From assembly GCF_001426185.1 (NCBI RefSeq), contig NZ_LMRP01000003.1, positions 524,884-588,883 on the forward strand: 64,000 nucleotides of DNA, in the 5' to 3' direction. Shown here in pieces: positions 39,407 to 47,619 of the stretch. Positions within the stretch are counted from its first letter, which is position 1. Each line of letters begins with the position of its first letter. This DNA is from Rhodococcus sp. Leaf247. Lineage in GTDB: Bacteria; Actinomycetota; Actinomycetes; Mycobacteriales; Mycobacteriaceae. The position numbers and the translations under genes were made by a program. Below the pieces are notes generated by a model. The model was given only the letters and a program-made list of their open reading frames with translations, made no database searches and was not told the DNA's origin.

Positions 39407-40453
39407 TCAGAGCGATGGATCGACGAGGACCTTCATCTTCGTGCCGGCGTGCAGTGCCTCGAAGCCGTCGTCGATCACCGCGTCCATCCCGATGCGCGAC
39501 ACCCACCCGGTGGGGTCGTACACGCCGTCGGCCATCAGTGCGATGACGGCGTCGTAGTCGGCGGAGGTGTAGCAGAGCGACCCCTGGATGCGGGCCTCCT
39601 TCATCACCAGGTCGAGAAGCGGTGTGGTGAGCGGTTTCTCGTAAATGGCCACGCTGACCATCGGCTTGCGGGACCCGACGCACGCCAGCGCGGTCGCCAC
39701 CGCCGGCGCGACACCGGCCGCGTCGTACACGGCGTCGGCACCGCGCCCGTCCGTCTCATCGGCCACCAGCGCGGGGACGTCGACGGACGTGGGGTCGAGA
39801 GTGCGTGCACCGAGCGCCTCGATCGCCGCCCGCCGGGTCGCGGACGGCTCCACCACGAGGATGTCGTCGAGCCCCTTGCCGCGCAGCGCGAACCAGAGCC
39901 CGATGCCGATCGGTCCCGCCCCGAACACCATCGCGGTGTCGCCTTCGCGCACCTCACCCAGAGTCGCGGCGTGGTACGCCACCGACATCGGCTCCACCAG
40001 CGCACCCAGATCGAGGGACACCGAGTCCGGCAGCGCGTGCAGCATGTCGGTCGGCACCACCGTGTACTCGGCCATACCGCCGTCGGACATCAGTCCGTGG
40101 AAGCCGATCGACTGGCACACGTTGTAGTTGCCGGCTCGACACGGACCACAGTGCCCGCAGCGGTACAGCGGTTCGATGGCGACGCGGTCGCCGATCGACC
40201 ACCCCGTTACTCCCGCGCCGAGCTCGGTGATGGTGCCGGAGAACTCGTGTCCGAGAATCAGCGGCATCTGCTGACCGGTCAGGGCGTGCGGCTCGGTGGG
40301 GATGAAGATCGGACCGGCGTAGTACTCGTGCAGGTCGGTACCGCAGATGCCGTTGGCACCGACGGCGATCTTCACCTGATCCGGTCCCGGATGGGGCTCC
40401 GGGACATCGGCGATCTCGACCTTGCCGGGCCCGTGGTACACCGCTGCGCGCAT
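39407..40453 (-). CDS. Zinc-dependent (R,R)-2,3-butanediol dehydrogenase-like MDR
   Basis: The 348-residue medium-chain dehydrogenase has the catalytic zinc ligands in NGICGTDLHEYYAGPIFIP and LGHEFSG, the structural zinc cysteines in YRCGHCGPCRAGNYNVC and the nucleotide site in VFGAGPIGIG. The stretch around HEYYAGPIFIP and HALTGQQMP is characteristic of butanediol/acetoin dehydrogenases. ATG 40453 has GGAG seven bases upstream; the longer frame from GTG 40468 overlaps that ribosome binding site. The divergent intergenic region carries several inverted repeats. Confidence 0.88.
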   Translation of the reverse strand: MRAAVYHGPGKVEIADVPEPHPGPDQVKIAVGANGICGTDLHEYYAGPIFIPTEPHALTGQQMPLILGHEFSGTITELGAGVTGWSIGDRVAIEPLYRCGHCGPCRAGNYNVCQSIGFHGLMSDGGMAEYTVVPTDMLHALPDSVSLDLGALVEPMSVAYHAATLGEVREGDTAMVFGAGPIGIGLWFALRGKGLDDILVVEPSATRRAAIEALGARTLDPTSVDVPALVADETDGRGADAVYDAAGVAPAVATALACVGSRKPMVSVAIYEKPLTTPLLDLVMKEARIQGSLCYTSADYDAVIALMADGVYDPTGWVSRIGMDAVIDDGFEALHAGTKMKVLVDPSL

Positions 40454-40503
40454 CGTTCGACTCCTCACCGGCCGTCCCAGCGACGGCCGTGGTCACCGTT
40501 CTA

Positions 40504-40519
40504 TGTGACACGCAGCACA
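40504..40519. promoter_or_regulatory. TGTGC-N6-TCACA box (minus orientation) upstream of the MDR gene
   Basis: The plus strand reads TGTGACACGCAGCACA, which is TGTGCTGCGTGTCACA on the minus strand. It is the second copy of the shared box and lies about 50 bases before the butanediol dehydrogenase start. Confidence 0.4.
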
Positions 40520-40527
40520 GCAGGACA

Positions 40528-40580
40528 GGGTTGCAGTCGGTTGCACGTGCCACTCGCCCGTGACTGCAACCCGCTGCAAC
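40528..40580. promoter_or_regulatory. Symmetric array of four GTTGCA half-sites between divergent genes
   Basis: GGGTTGCAGTC (40528-40538) and GACTGCAACCC (40562-40572) form a perfect 11-bp inverted repeat. Further half-sites GTTGCA at 40540-40545 and TGCAAC at 40575-40580 each sit 10 bp, one helical turn, from their neighbour. The regular phasing suggests a regulator binding site, most simply for the GAF-domain protein, controlling both the dehydrogenases and the monooxygenase. Confidence 0.5.
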
Positions 40581-40605
40581 TCTTCCTCCCGGCCGCTGCG
40601 TGGCG

Positions 40606-40621
40606 TGTGCTGTGCATCACA
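40606..40621. promoter_or_regulatory. TGTGC-N6-TCACA box upstream of the monooxygenase gene
   Basis: TGTGCTGTGCATCACA is the third copy of the shared 16-bp pattern, about 40 bases before the monooxygenase ATG. It is CRP/GlxR-like with one mismatch. Confidence 0.4.
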
Positions 40622-40662
40622 CCGGTACGAACACAGCTCAACGCACGGAAATCGGAGTTTTC

Positions 40663-42495
40663 ATGACCCAGACCCTCGAGCCACCCACGCAGACCACACC
40701 GCAGGAGCGAGTGGATACATGGCTGGCCGACTTCGAAGAAGCGCTCGCAGCACGCGATGTCGACCGCGTCGCCGCGATGTTCGCCGTCGACAGCTTCTGG
40801 CGCGACCTCGTGACGTTCACCTGGAACCTGAAGACCGTCGAGGGACGCGACGGCATCGCGGACATGCTGACGGCTCGTCTGGACGATGTCGACCCGCGCG
40901 GCTTCCACACCACCGAGGCCCCGGACGAGGCCGACGGCGTCATCTCCGCCTGGATCGAGTTCGAGACGGCGGCTGCGCGCGGTAAGGGCCATCTACGTCT
41001 TCGCGAGGACGCCGACACCGGCACGGCCCTCGGGTGGACGCTGCTCACGACGATGCAGGAACTCAAGGGGTACGAGGAACCGCGAGGGCACTCGCGACCG
41101 ATGGGTGCCGTGCACGGATCGAACACGGAGACGAAGACCTGGGCCGAGCGGCGCGAGGCCGAGGAGAAGGACCTGGGATACGGTATCCAGCCCTACGCCC
41201 TGATCGTCGGCGGCGGTCAGGGCGGCATCGCTCTCGGCGCGCGTTTGCGTCAGATGGGCGTTCCCGCCATCGTCGTCGACCGCGGCGAGCGGCCCGGTGA
41301 CCAGTGGCGGGGTCGATACAAGTCGCTGTGTCTGCACGATCCGGTCTGGTACGACCACCTCCCCTATCTGCCGTTTCCGGACAACTGGCCCGTGTTCGCG
41401 CCGAAGGACAAGATCGGCGACTGGCTCGAGATGTACACCAAGGTCATGGAGGTCCCGTACTGGACCAAGACCACGGCGGTGTCGGCGAGCTTCGACGAGA
41501 CGGCCGGCGAGTGGACCGTCGTGGTCGATCGCGACGGCGAGGAGGTGACGCTGCGACCGAAGCAGTTGGTGATGGCGACCGGCATGTCCGGTAAAGCCAA
41601 TATTCCGAACTTCCCCGGCATGGACGTCTTCCAGGGCGAACAGCATCACTCCAGTCAGCACCCCGGCCCCGACGCCTACGTCGGCAAGAAGGTCGTCGTG
41701 GTGGGATCCAACAACTCGGCGCACGACATCTGCAAGGCGTTGTACGAAACGGGCGCCGACGTGACGATGCTCCAGCGATCGTCCACGCACATCGTCAAAT
41801 CCGATTCGCTGTGCGAGATCGCTCTCGGCGACCTGTACTCCGAGCGCGCCGTCGAATCCGGAATGACCACGCAGAAAGCGGATCTGACCTTTGCGTCACT
41901 TCCCTACCGGATCATGCACGAGTTCCAGATCCCGGTGTATCAGCAGATCGCGGAGAAGGACAAGGACTTCTACGACCGCCTCGAGAAGGCCGGCTTCCAG
42001 CACGACTTCGGCGACGACGGCTCCGGACTCTTCATGAAGTACCTGCGGCGCGGCTCCGGCTACTACATCGATGTCGGTGCCTCGGAGCTGGTGGCGGACG
42101 GCAGCATCCACCTCGTCGGCGGCCAGGTCGATCACCTCACGGAGAACGCGGTGGTGCTGTCCGACGGGACTGAACTCGAGGCCGACCTGGTCGTCTACGC
42201 GACGGGCTACGGATCGATGAACGGCTGGGTGGCCGACCTGGTGGACCGGGAGACGGCCGACAAGGTGGGCAAGTGCTGGGGCCTCGGTTCCGACACCACC
42301 AAGGACCCCGGCCCGTGGGAGGGCGAGCAGCGCAACATGTGGAAGCCGACCCAGCAGGACAACCTGTGGTTCCACGGCGGCAACCTGCACCAGTCGCGGC
42401 ACTACTCGCTCTACCTCGGCCTGCAGCTGAAGGCTCGGTACGAAGGCCTGGACACCCCCGTGTACGGGCGGCAGGAGGTCCATCACCTCAGCTGA
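40663..42495 (+). CDS. Flavin-containing monooxygenase with N-terminal NTF2-like domain
   Basis: In this 610-residue protein residues about 15-135 look like an NTF2/SnoaL-like domain (WLADFEEALAARDVDRVAAMFAVDSFWRD). The rest is a flavoprotein monooxygenase with FAD site LIVGGGQGGIALG, NADPH site VVVGSNNSAHDI, the FMO-type motif FQGEQHHSSQHP and the late ATGYGSMN. It should oxygenate a small substrate with NADPH and O2, perhaps a ketone or amine; the butanediol-type genes next door hint at short alcohols or ketones. GGAG six bases before ATG 40663 fixes the start. Confidence 0.85.
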   Translation: MTQTLEPPTQTTPQERVDTWLADFEEALAARDVDRVAAMFAVDSFWRDLVTFTWNLKTVEGRDGIADMLTARLDDVDPRGFHTTEAPDEADGVISAWIEFETAAARGKGHLRLREDADTGTALGWTLLTTMQELKGYEEPRGHSRPMGAVHGSNTETKTWAERREAEEKDLGYGIQPYALIVGGGQGGIALGARLRQMGVPAIVVDRGERPGDQWRGRYKSLCLHDPVWYDHLPYLPFPDNWPVFAPKDKIGDWLEMYTKVMEVPYWTKTTAVSASFDETAGEWTVVVDRDGEEVTLRPKQLVMATGMSGKANIPNFPGMDVFQGEQHHSSQHPGPDAYVGKKVVVVGSNNSAHDICKALYETGADVTMLQRSSTHIVKSDSLCEIALGDLYSERAVESGMTTQKADLTFASLPYRIMHEFQIPVYQQIAEKDKDFYDRLEKAGFQHDFGDDGSGLFMKYLRRGSGYYIDVGASELVADGSIHLVGGQVDHLTENAVVLSDGTELEADLVVYATGYGSMNGWVADLVDRETADKVGKCWGLGSDTTKDPGPWEGEQRNMWKPTQQDNLWFHGGNLHQSRHYSLYLGLQLKARYEGLDTPVYGRQEVHHLS

Positions 42496-43334
42496 TCAGC
42501 ATCTCGTCGAACTGCCGGTGTCGTCTTCCAGAAGTGGAGGACGGCATCGGCGACCGCCGCCGGTTGCTCGACGGCCGGCAGCACCCTCGACCCGGCGATC
42601 GTCACCTCCCTGGCATCGACCATCGTCCGGGCCACGGCCCGAGCCTCGTCCGGAGTCCACTCCCCGCGGTCGTCCGTCGTCAGGAACAACACGGGACACG
42701 CGATGCTGCGCGCGGCGGCGGACAGGTCCGTGCGATTCATGGCGGCCGTACGTACCGAGGTGATCACGTTTCCCCGACCGGCACGCCTCACGGCGGCGCG
42801 GTAGAGGTCGACCGCTTCCGGGTCGGACGCCCTCGTCGCCTCGGTGAAGAGGGTGTCCTCGATGGCGGAGCGCACGGGACCGCGCGGGCCTATCAGTCGG
42901 TAGAGGGGAAGCAGTACGGATATCTTCCGGCGGAGATCGGGGCCGAGCGGATGGGTCGGGGAGCTGATTGCGACGAGGCTGCGCACGGACTCCGGCATCG
43001 TCGCGGCGACCACCATTCCCACGTGCCCACCCCACGCGTTGCCGATCCAGTCCACCGTCGGCACTCCGACGCGCCCGGTGACCTCCTCGACGACCTGCGC
43101 CGCCGCTGCGGCGCACGCCTCGATGGTTGTCGGCTCGCGAACGGACTCGCTGCCCCCGCACCCCGGCGCATCGATCATGTACACGGTCCGTTCACCGGCG
43201 AGAGCGGGAAGCACACGATTCCAGCTGGTCGAGTCCACGAAGAGGCTGTGCCATGCGAGAAGTGGTGGCCCGTCCCCGGCGATCGTGACGTGAAGCCGCC
43301 CGAGATCGGTGTCGATATCCATCGTGCGTGTCAT
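42483..43334 (-). CDS. Alpha/beta-hydrolase fold protein lacking catalytic Ser and His
   Basis: The 283-residue protein is clearly of the alpha/beta-hydrolase fold (LLAWHSLFVDSTSWNRVLP, MIDAPGCGGSE, LRR-type cap). The nucleophile elbow reads GNAWGG with Ala100 where Ser is expected, and the segment expected as GSGHLP-VEQP reads GSRVLPAVEQP with Val251 in the histidine position. A normal hydrolase mechanism is therefore unlikely; it may bind a ligand or use another chemistry. ATG 43334 has GGAAGG six bases upstream. It is divergent from a TetR gene and its 3' end overlaps the monooxygenase gene by 13 bases. Confidence 0.85.
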   Translation of the reverse strand: MTRTMDIDTDLGRLHVTIAGDGPPLLAWHSLFVDSTSWNRVLPALAGERTVYMIDAPGCGGSESVREPTTIEACAAAAAQVVEEVTGRVGVPTVDWIGNAWGGHVGMVVAATMPESVRSLVAISSPTHPLGPDLRRKISVLLPLYRLIGPRGPVRSAIEDTLFTEATRASDPEAVDLYRAAVRRAGRGNVITSVRTAAMNRTDLSAAARSIACPVLFLTTDDRGEWTPDEARAVARTMVDAREVTIAGSRVLPAVEQPAAVADAVLHFWKTTPAVRRDADQLR

Positions 43335-43362
43335 GCGAAACCTTCCGTCGTCGTAATTCACA

Positions 43363-43375
43363 TTACACGGCGTAA
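43363..43375. promoter_or_regulatory. Likely TetR-family operator
   Basis: TTACACGGCGTAA is a near-perfect palindrome in the 66-base gap between the divergent hydrolase-like and TetR genes, 25 bases before the TetR start. Its position suggests repression of both genes. Confidence 0.5.
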
Positions 43376-43388
43376 GATCAAACCTGTC

Positions 43389-43394
43389 TACACT
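43389..43394 (+). promoter_or_regulatory. -10 element of a leaderless promoter for the TetR gene
   Basis: TACACT stands exactly six bases before the ATG at 43401 and no Shine-Dalgarno is present, fitting a transcript that begins at the start codon. Confidence 0.5.
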
Positions 43395-43400
43395 TGATCG

Positions 43401-44009
43401 ATGCCGAGGACCTATACGTCAGACGTGCGCGCCGAGCGTGCGCGGGCCAGTCGCGACGCGGTCGTCGCAGCGGCCACCGACTCGTTCCTCCGACGCGGGT
43501 GGGCCGGGACCACCATGGCCGACGTCGCGTCCGCCGCCGGGCTCACTCGGCAGACCGTCTACGCCGGCTTCGAGGGCAAACTGGCGCTTCTCGACGCCTG
43601 CATCGACGCCGCACTGTCCGACGGCCGATACGTCGCCGTGCGGGAACTCCCGGAGTATCGCGCCATGGCCGACGGCGATCCGATGACACGCGTCGCAGCG
43701 GCTGCCCGATGGCTGCGCGGAGCTCACGAGAGGTCGGCCGCGATCCAACACGTCCTCGACGAGGCAGCCGTGATGGACCCGGTCGCCGCCACGCGCCTGG
43801 CCGAACGTGAGCGCACACGATGGGACGAGGTGCGGTGGGCCGGCGGATTGGTGCTCGGAGTTCCACCGGCCGATCACATGACCGACGCGCTGTGGATCCT
43901 GGCGTCCCGGTCGGTGTGGCTCAGACTGACCGGCGAGCGGTCGTGGACCGGCGACCGATGGGAAGCGTGGTTCGCCCGTCAGACGGCCGACACGCTCGAG
44001 GTTCGTTGA
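43401..44009 (+). CDS. TetR-family transcriptional regulator
   Basis: The 202-residue protein has the TetR helix-turn-helix at residues about 16-60 (AVVAAATDSFLRRGWAGTTMADVASAAGLTRQTVYAGFEGK). The C-terminal ligand domain is not recognisable by substrate. Divergent to the hydrolase-like gene with a palindrome between them, it probably represses that gene and itself. Its stop is five bases from the convergent small gene at 44014. Confidence 0.9.
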   Translation: MPRTYTSDVRAERARASRDAVVAAATDSFLRRGWAGTTMADVASAAGLTRQTVYAGFEGKLALLDACIDAALSDGRYVAVRELPEYRAMADGDPMTRVAAAARWLRGAHERSAAIQHVLDEAAVMDPVAATRLAERERTRWDEVRWAGGLVLGVPPADHMTDALWILASRSVWLRLTGERSWTGDRWEAWFARQTADTLEVR

Positions 44010-44013
44010 TTCT

Positions 44014-44310
44014 CTACTGGCCCAACCAGAGTCGCTTGCGGCACACGGCCAACATTCCGTCCGACACCGTGCGGTCGGTCACTGGACTGCCGGTCTCGAG
44101 CAGGGTCCGGACCCTGGCGAAGTAGTCGACAGGGGCGATGCCGAACTCCACGAGGATGTCCTCGGCTCGGCCGCCGCCGTAGACGTACCAGCGTCGGAGA
44201 AAAGCGATCATGGCGAGATCGTCGTCCGACGGAGCAGTCGGATCGGACGACATCGTTGCTGCGCCGGGCGTCGTCGACCGGGAGGCAGCGGGAAAGGGAG
44301 TGCGCGTCAC
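44014..44310 (-). CDS. Small DUF3263-like protein
   Basis: The product has about 98 residues. Its core AMIAFLRRWYVYGGGRAEDILVEFGIAPVDYFARVRTLLE resembles DUF3263, a helix-turn-helix-like small protein common in actinobacteria, ending in CRKRLWLGQ. Function is unknown; DNA binding is plausible. Start choice is uncertain: GTG 44310 has TACTTT five bases upstream (leaderless?), ATG 44253 has no ribosome binding site, and a longer frame begins at 44376. Confidence 0.65.
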   Translation of the reverse strand: MTRTPFPAASRSTTPGAATMSSDPTAPSDDDLAMIAFLRRWYVYGGGRAEDILVEFGIAPVDYFARVRTLLETGSPVTDRTVSDGMLAVCRKRLWLGQ

Positions 44311-44542
44311 GTCGGAAAGTATTGCCCATCGGACCGACAACTCGATGGCGGTTCGGTGAACACGCCGAGTAGTCACAGATTCTTCTCAGCGAGATCGGTC
44401 ATCGGAGACATCTCCGGCTCCGAACCATGTGTGATAACGAACACGACATCGACCGGCGAGACGCGACAAGTGTTCGCGCACCCATAGATTCACGGGTGGA
44501 ACAGTCGTCCGTCGACGGCACGGGGATGCAAGGGGCATGGCG

Positions 44543-45343
44543 ATGAGCGGCTGCAGCACGACACGACGAGGACGACACCTGCGGCGGCTTGCCGTACCGC
44601 TGGCGGGCATGGCTGCACTCCTGGCCGTCGCGTCACCCGCACAGGCGGCTCCGCTGCTCGGCCCGGGAGATCTCGACGCAGTCCCGAGTCGCACCTCGCT
44701 GTCGTACACCTCGTCCACCGGTGTCCATGTGGGCACGGCCAACGAGAACGACGCGCGTCCGGGCCTGTCCACGGTCAAGCTCTACATCGCGGACTACGCC
44801 CTGCGGCGCGGTGACTCCTCGCAGGAGGACCGGGATCTCGCAGCACGGATGATCCAGGCCAGTGACGACGGGGCGGCATCGCAACTCGACGCGAAATACC
44901 CGAGCGCCATCGATTCCGCAGCAGCCGAATACGACCTGACGTCCACCTCACGCGGAAGTTTCTGGGGTGACTCCTACACCAGCACCGCGGACACGGTCCG
45001 TTTCCTCGACACCAAGAAGCGCACGGATCCGGCCAGCCCCGTCCTCGGCTGGATGACGACGGCGCAACCGGTAGCCGCGGACGGAACCGCCCAGAACTGG
45101 GGCACCGGCCTGCTCCCGGGCGCCACCGGAACCAAGTGGGGATGGGCCGACGACAGCTCCAGCGTGGTGGCCTCGGCCTCGATCGGCCCCGGATGGACCG
45201 TCGCCTCGAACACCTACGGCGGACCGGCGGACCAGAGCGACGACGTCCTGACAGCACTGACTCCGTTCGATCTCACGGCCCCGTCGATCGTGCCGATGCC
45301 GCAGGTGCCGTCACTTCTCGACACCATTCTCGGGATCCGCTGA
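44543..45343 (+). CDS. Secreted serine hydrolase of the beta-lactamase/DD-peptidase fold
   Basis: The 266-residue protein has a signal peptide with Arg-rich start, hydrophobic core LAVPLAGMAALLAVA and AQA-AP cleavage near residue 36. Motifs of the fold are visible: SxxK as Ser76-Thr-Val-Lys79 (GLSTVKLYIADYAL), SDD at 107-109 in place of SDN, and KWG at 198-200 in place of KTG. It may act on peptidoglycan or be a non-lactamase relative. ATG 44543 is seven bases after AGGGG; an ATG two codons earlier is too close. A 231-base gap without visible genes precedes it. Confidence 0.75.
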   Translation: MSGCSTTRRGRHLRRLAVPLAGMAALLAVASPAQAAPLLGPGDLDAVPSRTSLSYTSSTGVHVGTANENDARPGLSTVKLYIADYALRRGDSSQEDRDLAARMIQASDDGAASQLDAKYPSAIDSAAAEYDLTSTSRGSFWGDSYTSTADTVRFLDTKKRTDPASPVLGWMTTAQPVAADGTAQNWGTGLLPGATGTKWGWADDSSSVVASASIGPGWTVASNTYGGPADQSDDVLTALTPFDLTAPSIVPMPQVPSLLDTILGIR

Positions 45344-45392
45344 CCCGCAACCGGTCGACGGCGTAACCCGACGGATCAGGCATCACAGGCGA

Positions 45393-45398
45393 TAACGT
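45393..45398 (+). promoter_or_regulatory. -10 element of a leaderless promoter for the secreted protein gene
   Basis: TAACGT stands seven bases before the ATG at 45406 with no Shine-Dalgarno between them. Confidence 0.4.
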
Positions 45399-45405
45399 GA
45401 CGCTC

Positions 45406-45936
45406 ATGAGACGACGGACCACGATGCTCGCCCTGACCGCAGTGTCCATGATCGTCGGTGGCGGCCTGGTCGCCACGGCTCCCGCAGGTGCGGCGGAGCC
45501 CGCTTGGAACGGCCGGTACTCGCTCGAGCGATCCGCCGCGAGCAAGACCGGCACCAGCCTCGCCGCGCGACAGGGTGAGCCGGACTTCTCCGACACCTAC
45601 ACCTTCACATCGATGTGCTTGGGCGGGACCTGCAGCGCTGTGGTGACGGGCGGACCGGCACCGAAGAATGCGACCCTCCCCCAGCCGCCCGTCTACACCT
45701 GGAACGGGACGAGCTGGGTGCACGTCTACGACTGGCAGTGGGACTGCTATATGGGCGAAGGGGTCGAGAAGGTCTACGCGCCGGCGCATTCCGAGGCGTA
45801 CTACACCCCGCAGCCGGACGGAACCTTCACCGGAGCCTGGACCACCACGATCACGGGCGGCCCGTGCAACGGCGACGTGACCATGAACGTCGCGGCCTAC
45901 CCCGTCGGACCCGCAGCAGCACCGTTCGGGAGCTGA
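45406..45936 (+). CDS. Conserved secreted protein of unknown function
   Basis: The 176-residue protein has a clear signal peptide (MRRRTTMLALTAVSMIVGGG..., cleavage after APAGAA). The mature part is rich in Trp/Tyr and has four Cys (CLGGTC, WDCYMGEG, GGPCNGD), probably two disulfides. I recall similar secreted proteins in mycobacteria with the same WNGTSWVHVYDWQWDCYMGEG-like core, but no function. A GTG three codons earlier is an alternative start. A strong hairpin follows the gene. Confidence 0.72.
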   Translation: MRRRTTMLALTAVSMIVGGGLVATAPAGAAEPAWNGRYSLERSAASKTGTSLAARQGEPDFSDTYTFTSMCLGGTCSAVVTGGPAPKNATLPQPPVYTWNGTSWVHVYDWQWDCYMGEGVEKVYAPAHSEAYYTPQPDGTFTGAWTTTITGGPCNGDVTMNVAAYPVGPAAAPFGS

Positions 45937-45965
45937 CGACGCACCGCACTCGACGAACAGACAAG

Positions 45966-45994
45966 AATGGCCTCGGACAGTGTCCGAGGCCATT
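45966..45994. terminator. Bidirectional hairpin terminator between secreted protein gene and tRNA-Pro
   Basis: A perfect 13-bp inverted repeat AATGGCCTCGGAC/GTCCGAGGCCATT with a 3-base loop lies between the two convergent units. The tail on the minus strand is T-rich (CTTGTCTGTTCG), so it best serves the tRNA and der transcript, but it can also end the plus-strand gene. Confidence 0.65.
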
Positions 45995-45999
45995 CATTG

Positions 46000-46073
46000 T
46001 CGGGCTGACAGGATTTGAACCTGCGACCACCTGACCCCCAGTCAGGTGCGCTACCAAGCTGCGCCACAGCCCG
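46000..46073 (-). tRNA. tRNA-Pro, anticodon GGG
   Basis: The 74-nt cloverleaf has acceptor stem CGGGCTG/CAGCCCG with discriminator A. The anticodon stem CCTGA/TCAGG encloses CTGGGGG (anticodon GGG), and the T loop lies in GCAGGTTCAAATCCTGT. No CCA is encoded. It follows der on the same strand. Confidence 0.96.
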
Positions 46074-46158
46074 CAATCCCCCGAAGGGAACGAGGAAACA
46101 CTACCCCAGTGGCGACGCTGGACGCCAATCGCCTCAGCAGCACCACCGGGGCAGTCCC

Positions 46159-47619
46159 CTACTTCTTCTTGCGGTCCCGCTTCTCACGGATACGCACCGA
46201 GATGCGCACCGGACTGCCGTCGAAGTTGAACTCCTCACGCAGGCGACGCTCGAGGAACCGTCGGTAGCCCGCCTCGAGGAAGCCCGTCGTGAACAGGACG
46301 AACGTCGGCGGGCGCGTCCCTGCCTGCGTTGCGAACATGACACGCGGAAGGCGACCGCCGCGCATCGGCGGCGGTGTGGCGGCGACGACCTCCTTCAGCC
46401 ACGAGTTGAGCTGACCGGTCGAGATGCGCTTGTCCCACGACGCGAGGGACGTCTCGAGTGCCGGAACGAGCTTCTGGACGGCGCGACCGGTCTTGGCCGA
46501 GACGTTCACGCGCTGAGCCCACGGCACGCGCATGAGATCGCGGTCGATCTCCTTCTCGAGCTGGCCGCGGCGATCGTCGTCGACGAGGTCCCACTTATTG
46601 AACGCGATCACCAGGGCGCGACCTGCATCGGCCACCATCGACAGCACCCGCAGGTCCTGCTCCGAGATGACCTCGGACGCATCGAGCAGCAGAATCGCGA
46701 CTTCCGCGGCGTCGATCGCACCCTTCGTCCGCAGCGAGGCGTAGAACTCGGCACCGCTGGCGTGACTGACGCGCTTGCGCAGGCCGGCGGTGTCGACGAA
46801 GCGCCAGACCTTTCCGCCCAGTTCGACCAGTGAGTCGACCGGGTCGACGGTCGTGCCGGCGACGTCGTGGACGACCGAACGCTCGTCGCCGGTGAGCTTG
46901 TTCAGCAAGCTGGACTTACCCACGTTCGGCTTGCCCACCAGGGCGACGCGACGGGGTCCGGCGACACCGGTGCCTTCGCGAGGTGTCTCCGGCAGCACCG
47001 CCAGGACGTCGTCGAGCAGGTCGCCGGTACCGCGGCCGTGGGTCGCGCTGACCGGGCGGGGCTCTCCGAGGCCGAGGGACCACAGGAGTGCGGCCTCGGA
47101 CTCGGTCCGCTCGTCGTCGACCTTGTTGGCCACGAGGATGACCGGAGTCTTCGATCGACGCAGAACGCGGGCCACGGCCTCGTCGGTCGCGGTGGCGCCG
47201 ACGACGGCGTCGACCACCAGCAGGATCGCGTCGGCGGTCTGCATGGCCATCTCTGCTTGACGGGCGATGGACTGCTGCATCCCCTTCGCGTCCGGCTCCC
47301 AGCCACCGGTGTCCTGCACCATGAATCGGCGTCCGGCCCAGTTCGCCTCGTACGAGACGCGGTCACGCGTCACGCCGGGCACGTCTTCGACCACCGCTTC
47401 ACGACGGCCGATGATGCGGTTCACGAGCGTCGATTTGCCGACGTTGGGCCGTCCCACCACTGCCAGTGTCGGGACGGCGATCTCGGCCTCGGCGTCACCG
47501 TCGTCGTCGAAATCGAGGCCCTCCCAGTCGGATTCCTCGGACCAGATGCCGTCGGATGCGAAGACCTCGGTGGCGTCGGCCGTGAAGACCCGGGTCGTGT
47601 CGAAGGTGTCGTCGCTCAT
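46159..47619 (-). CDS. der: Ribosome-assembly GTPase Der (EngA)
   Basis: The 486-residue protein has two tandem GTPase domains: first P-loop GRPNVGKST with DTGG and NKVD, second GKPNVGKSS with DTAG and NKWD. A C-terminal KH-like domain follows. Der is needed for late maturation of the 50S subunit. The first 45 residues form an acidic tail ([11 protein letters not shown]) seen in actinobacterial members. The ATG at 47619 overlaps the cmk stop and has GGAAGGAG upstream. Confidence 0.97.
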   Translation of the reverse strand: MSDDTFDTTRVFTADATEVFASDGIWSEESDWEGLDFDDDGDAEAEIAVPTLAVVGRPNVGKSTLVNRIIGRREAVVEDVPGVTRDRVSYEANWAGRRFMVQDTGGWEPDAKGMQQSIARQAEMAMQTADAILLVVDAVVGATATDEAVARVLRRSKTPVILVANKVDDERTESEAALLWSLGLGEPRPVSATHGRGTGDLLDDVLAVLPETPREGTGVAGPRRVALVGKPNVGKSSLLNKLTGDERSVVHDVAGTTVDPVDSLVELGGKVWRFVDTAGLRKRVSHASGAEFYASLRTKGAIDAAEVAILLLDASEVISEQDLRVLSMVADAGRALVIAFNKWDLVDDDRRGQLEKEIDRDLMRVPWAQRVNVSAKTGRAVQKLVPALETSLASWDKRISTGQLNSWLKEVVAATPPPMRGGRLPRVMFATQAGTRPPTFVLFTTGFLEAGYRRFLERRLREEFNFDGSPVRISVRIREKRDRKKK

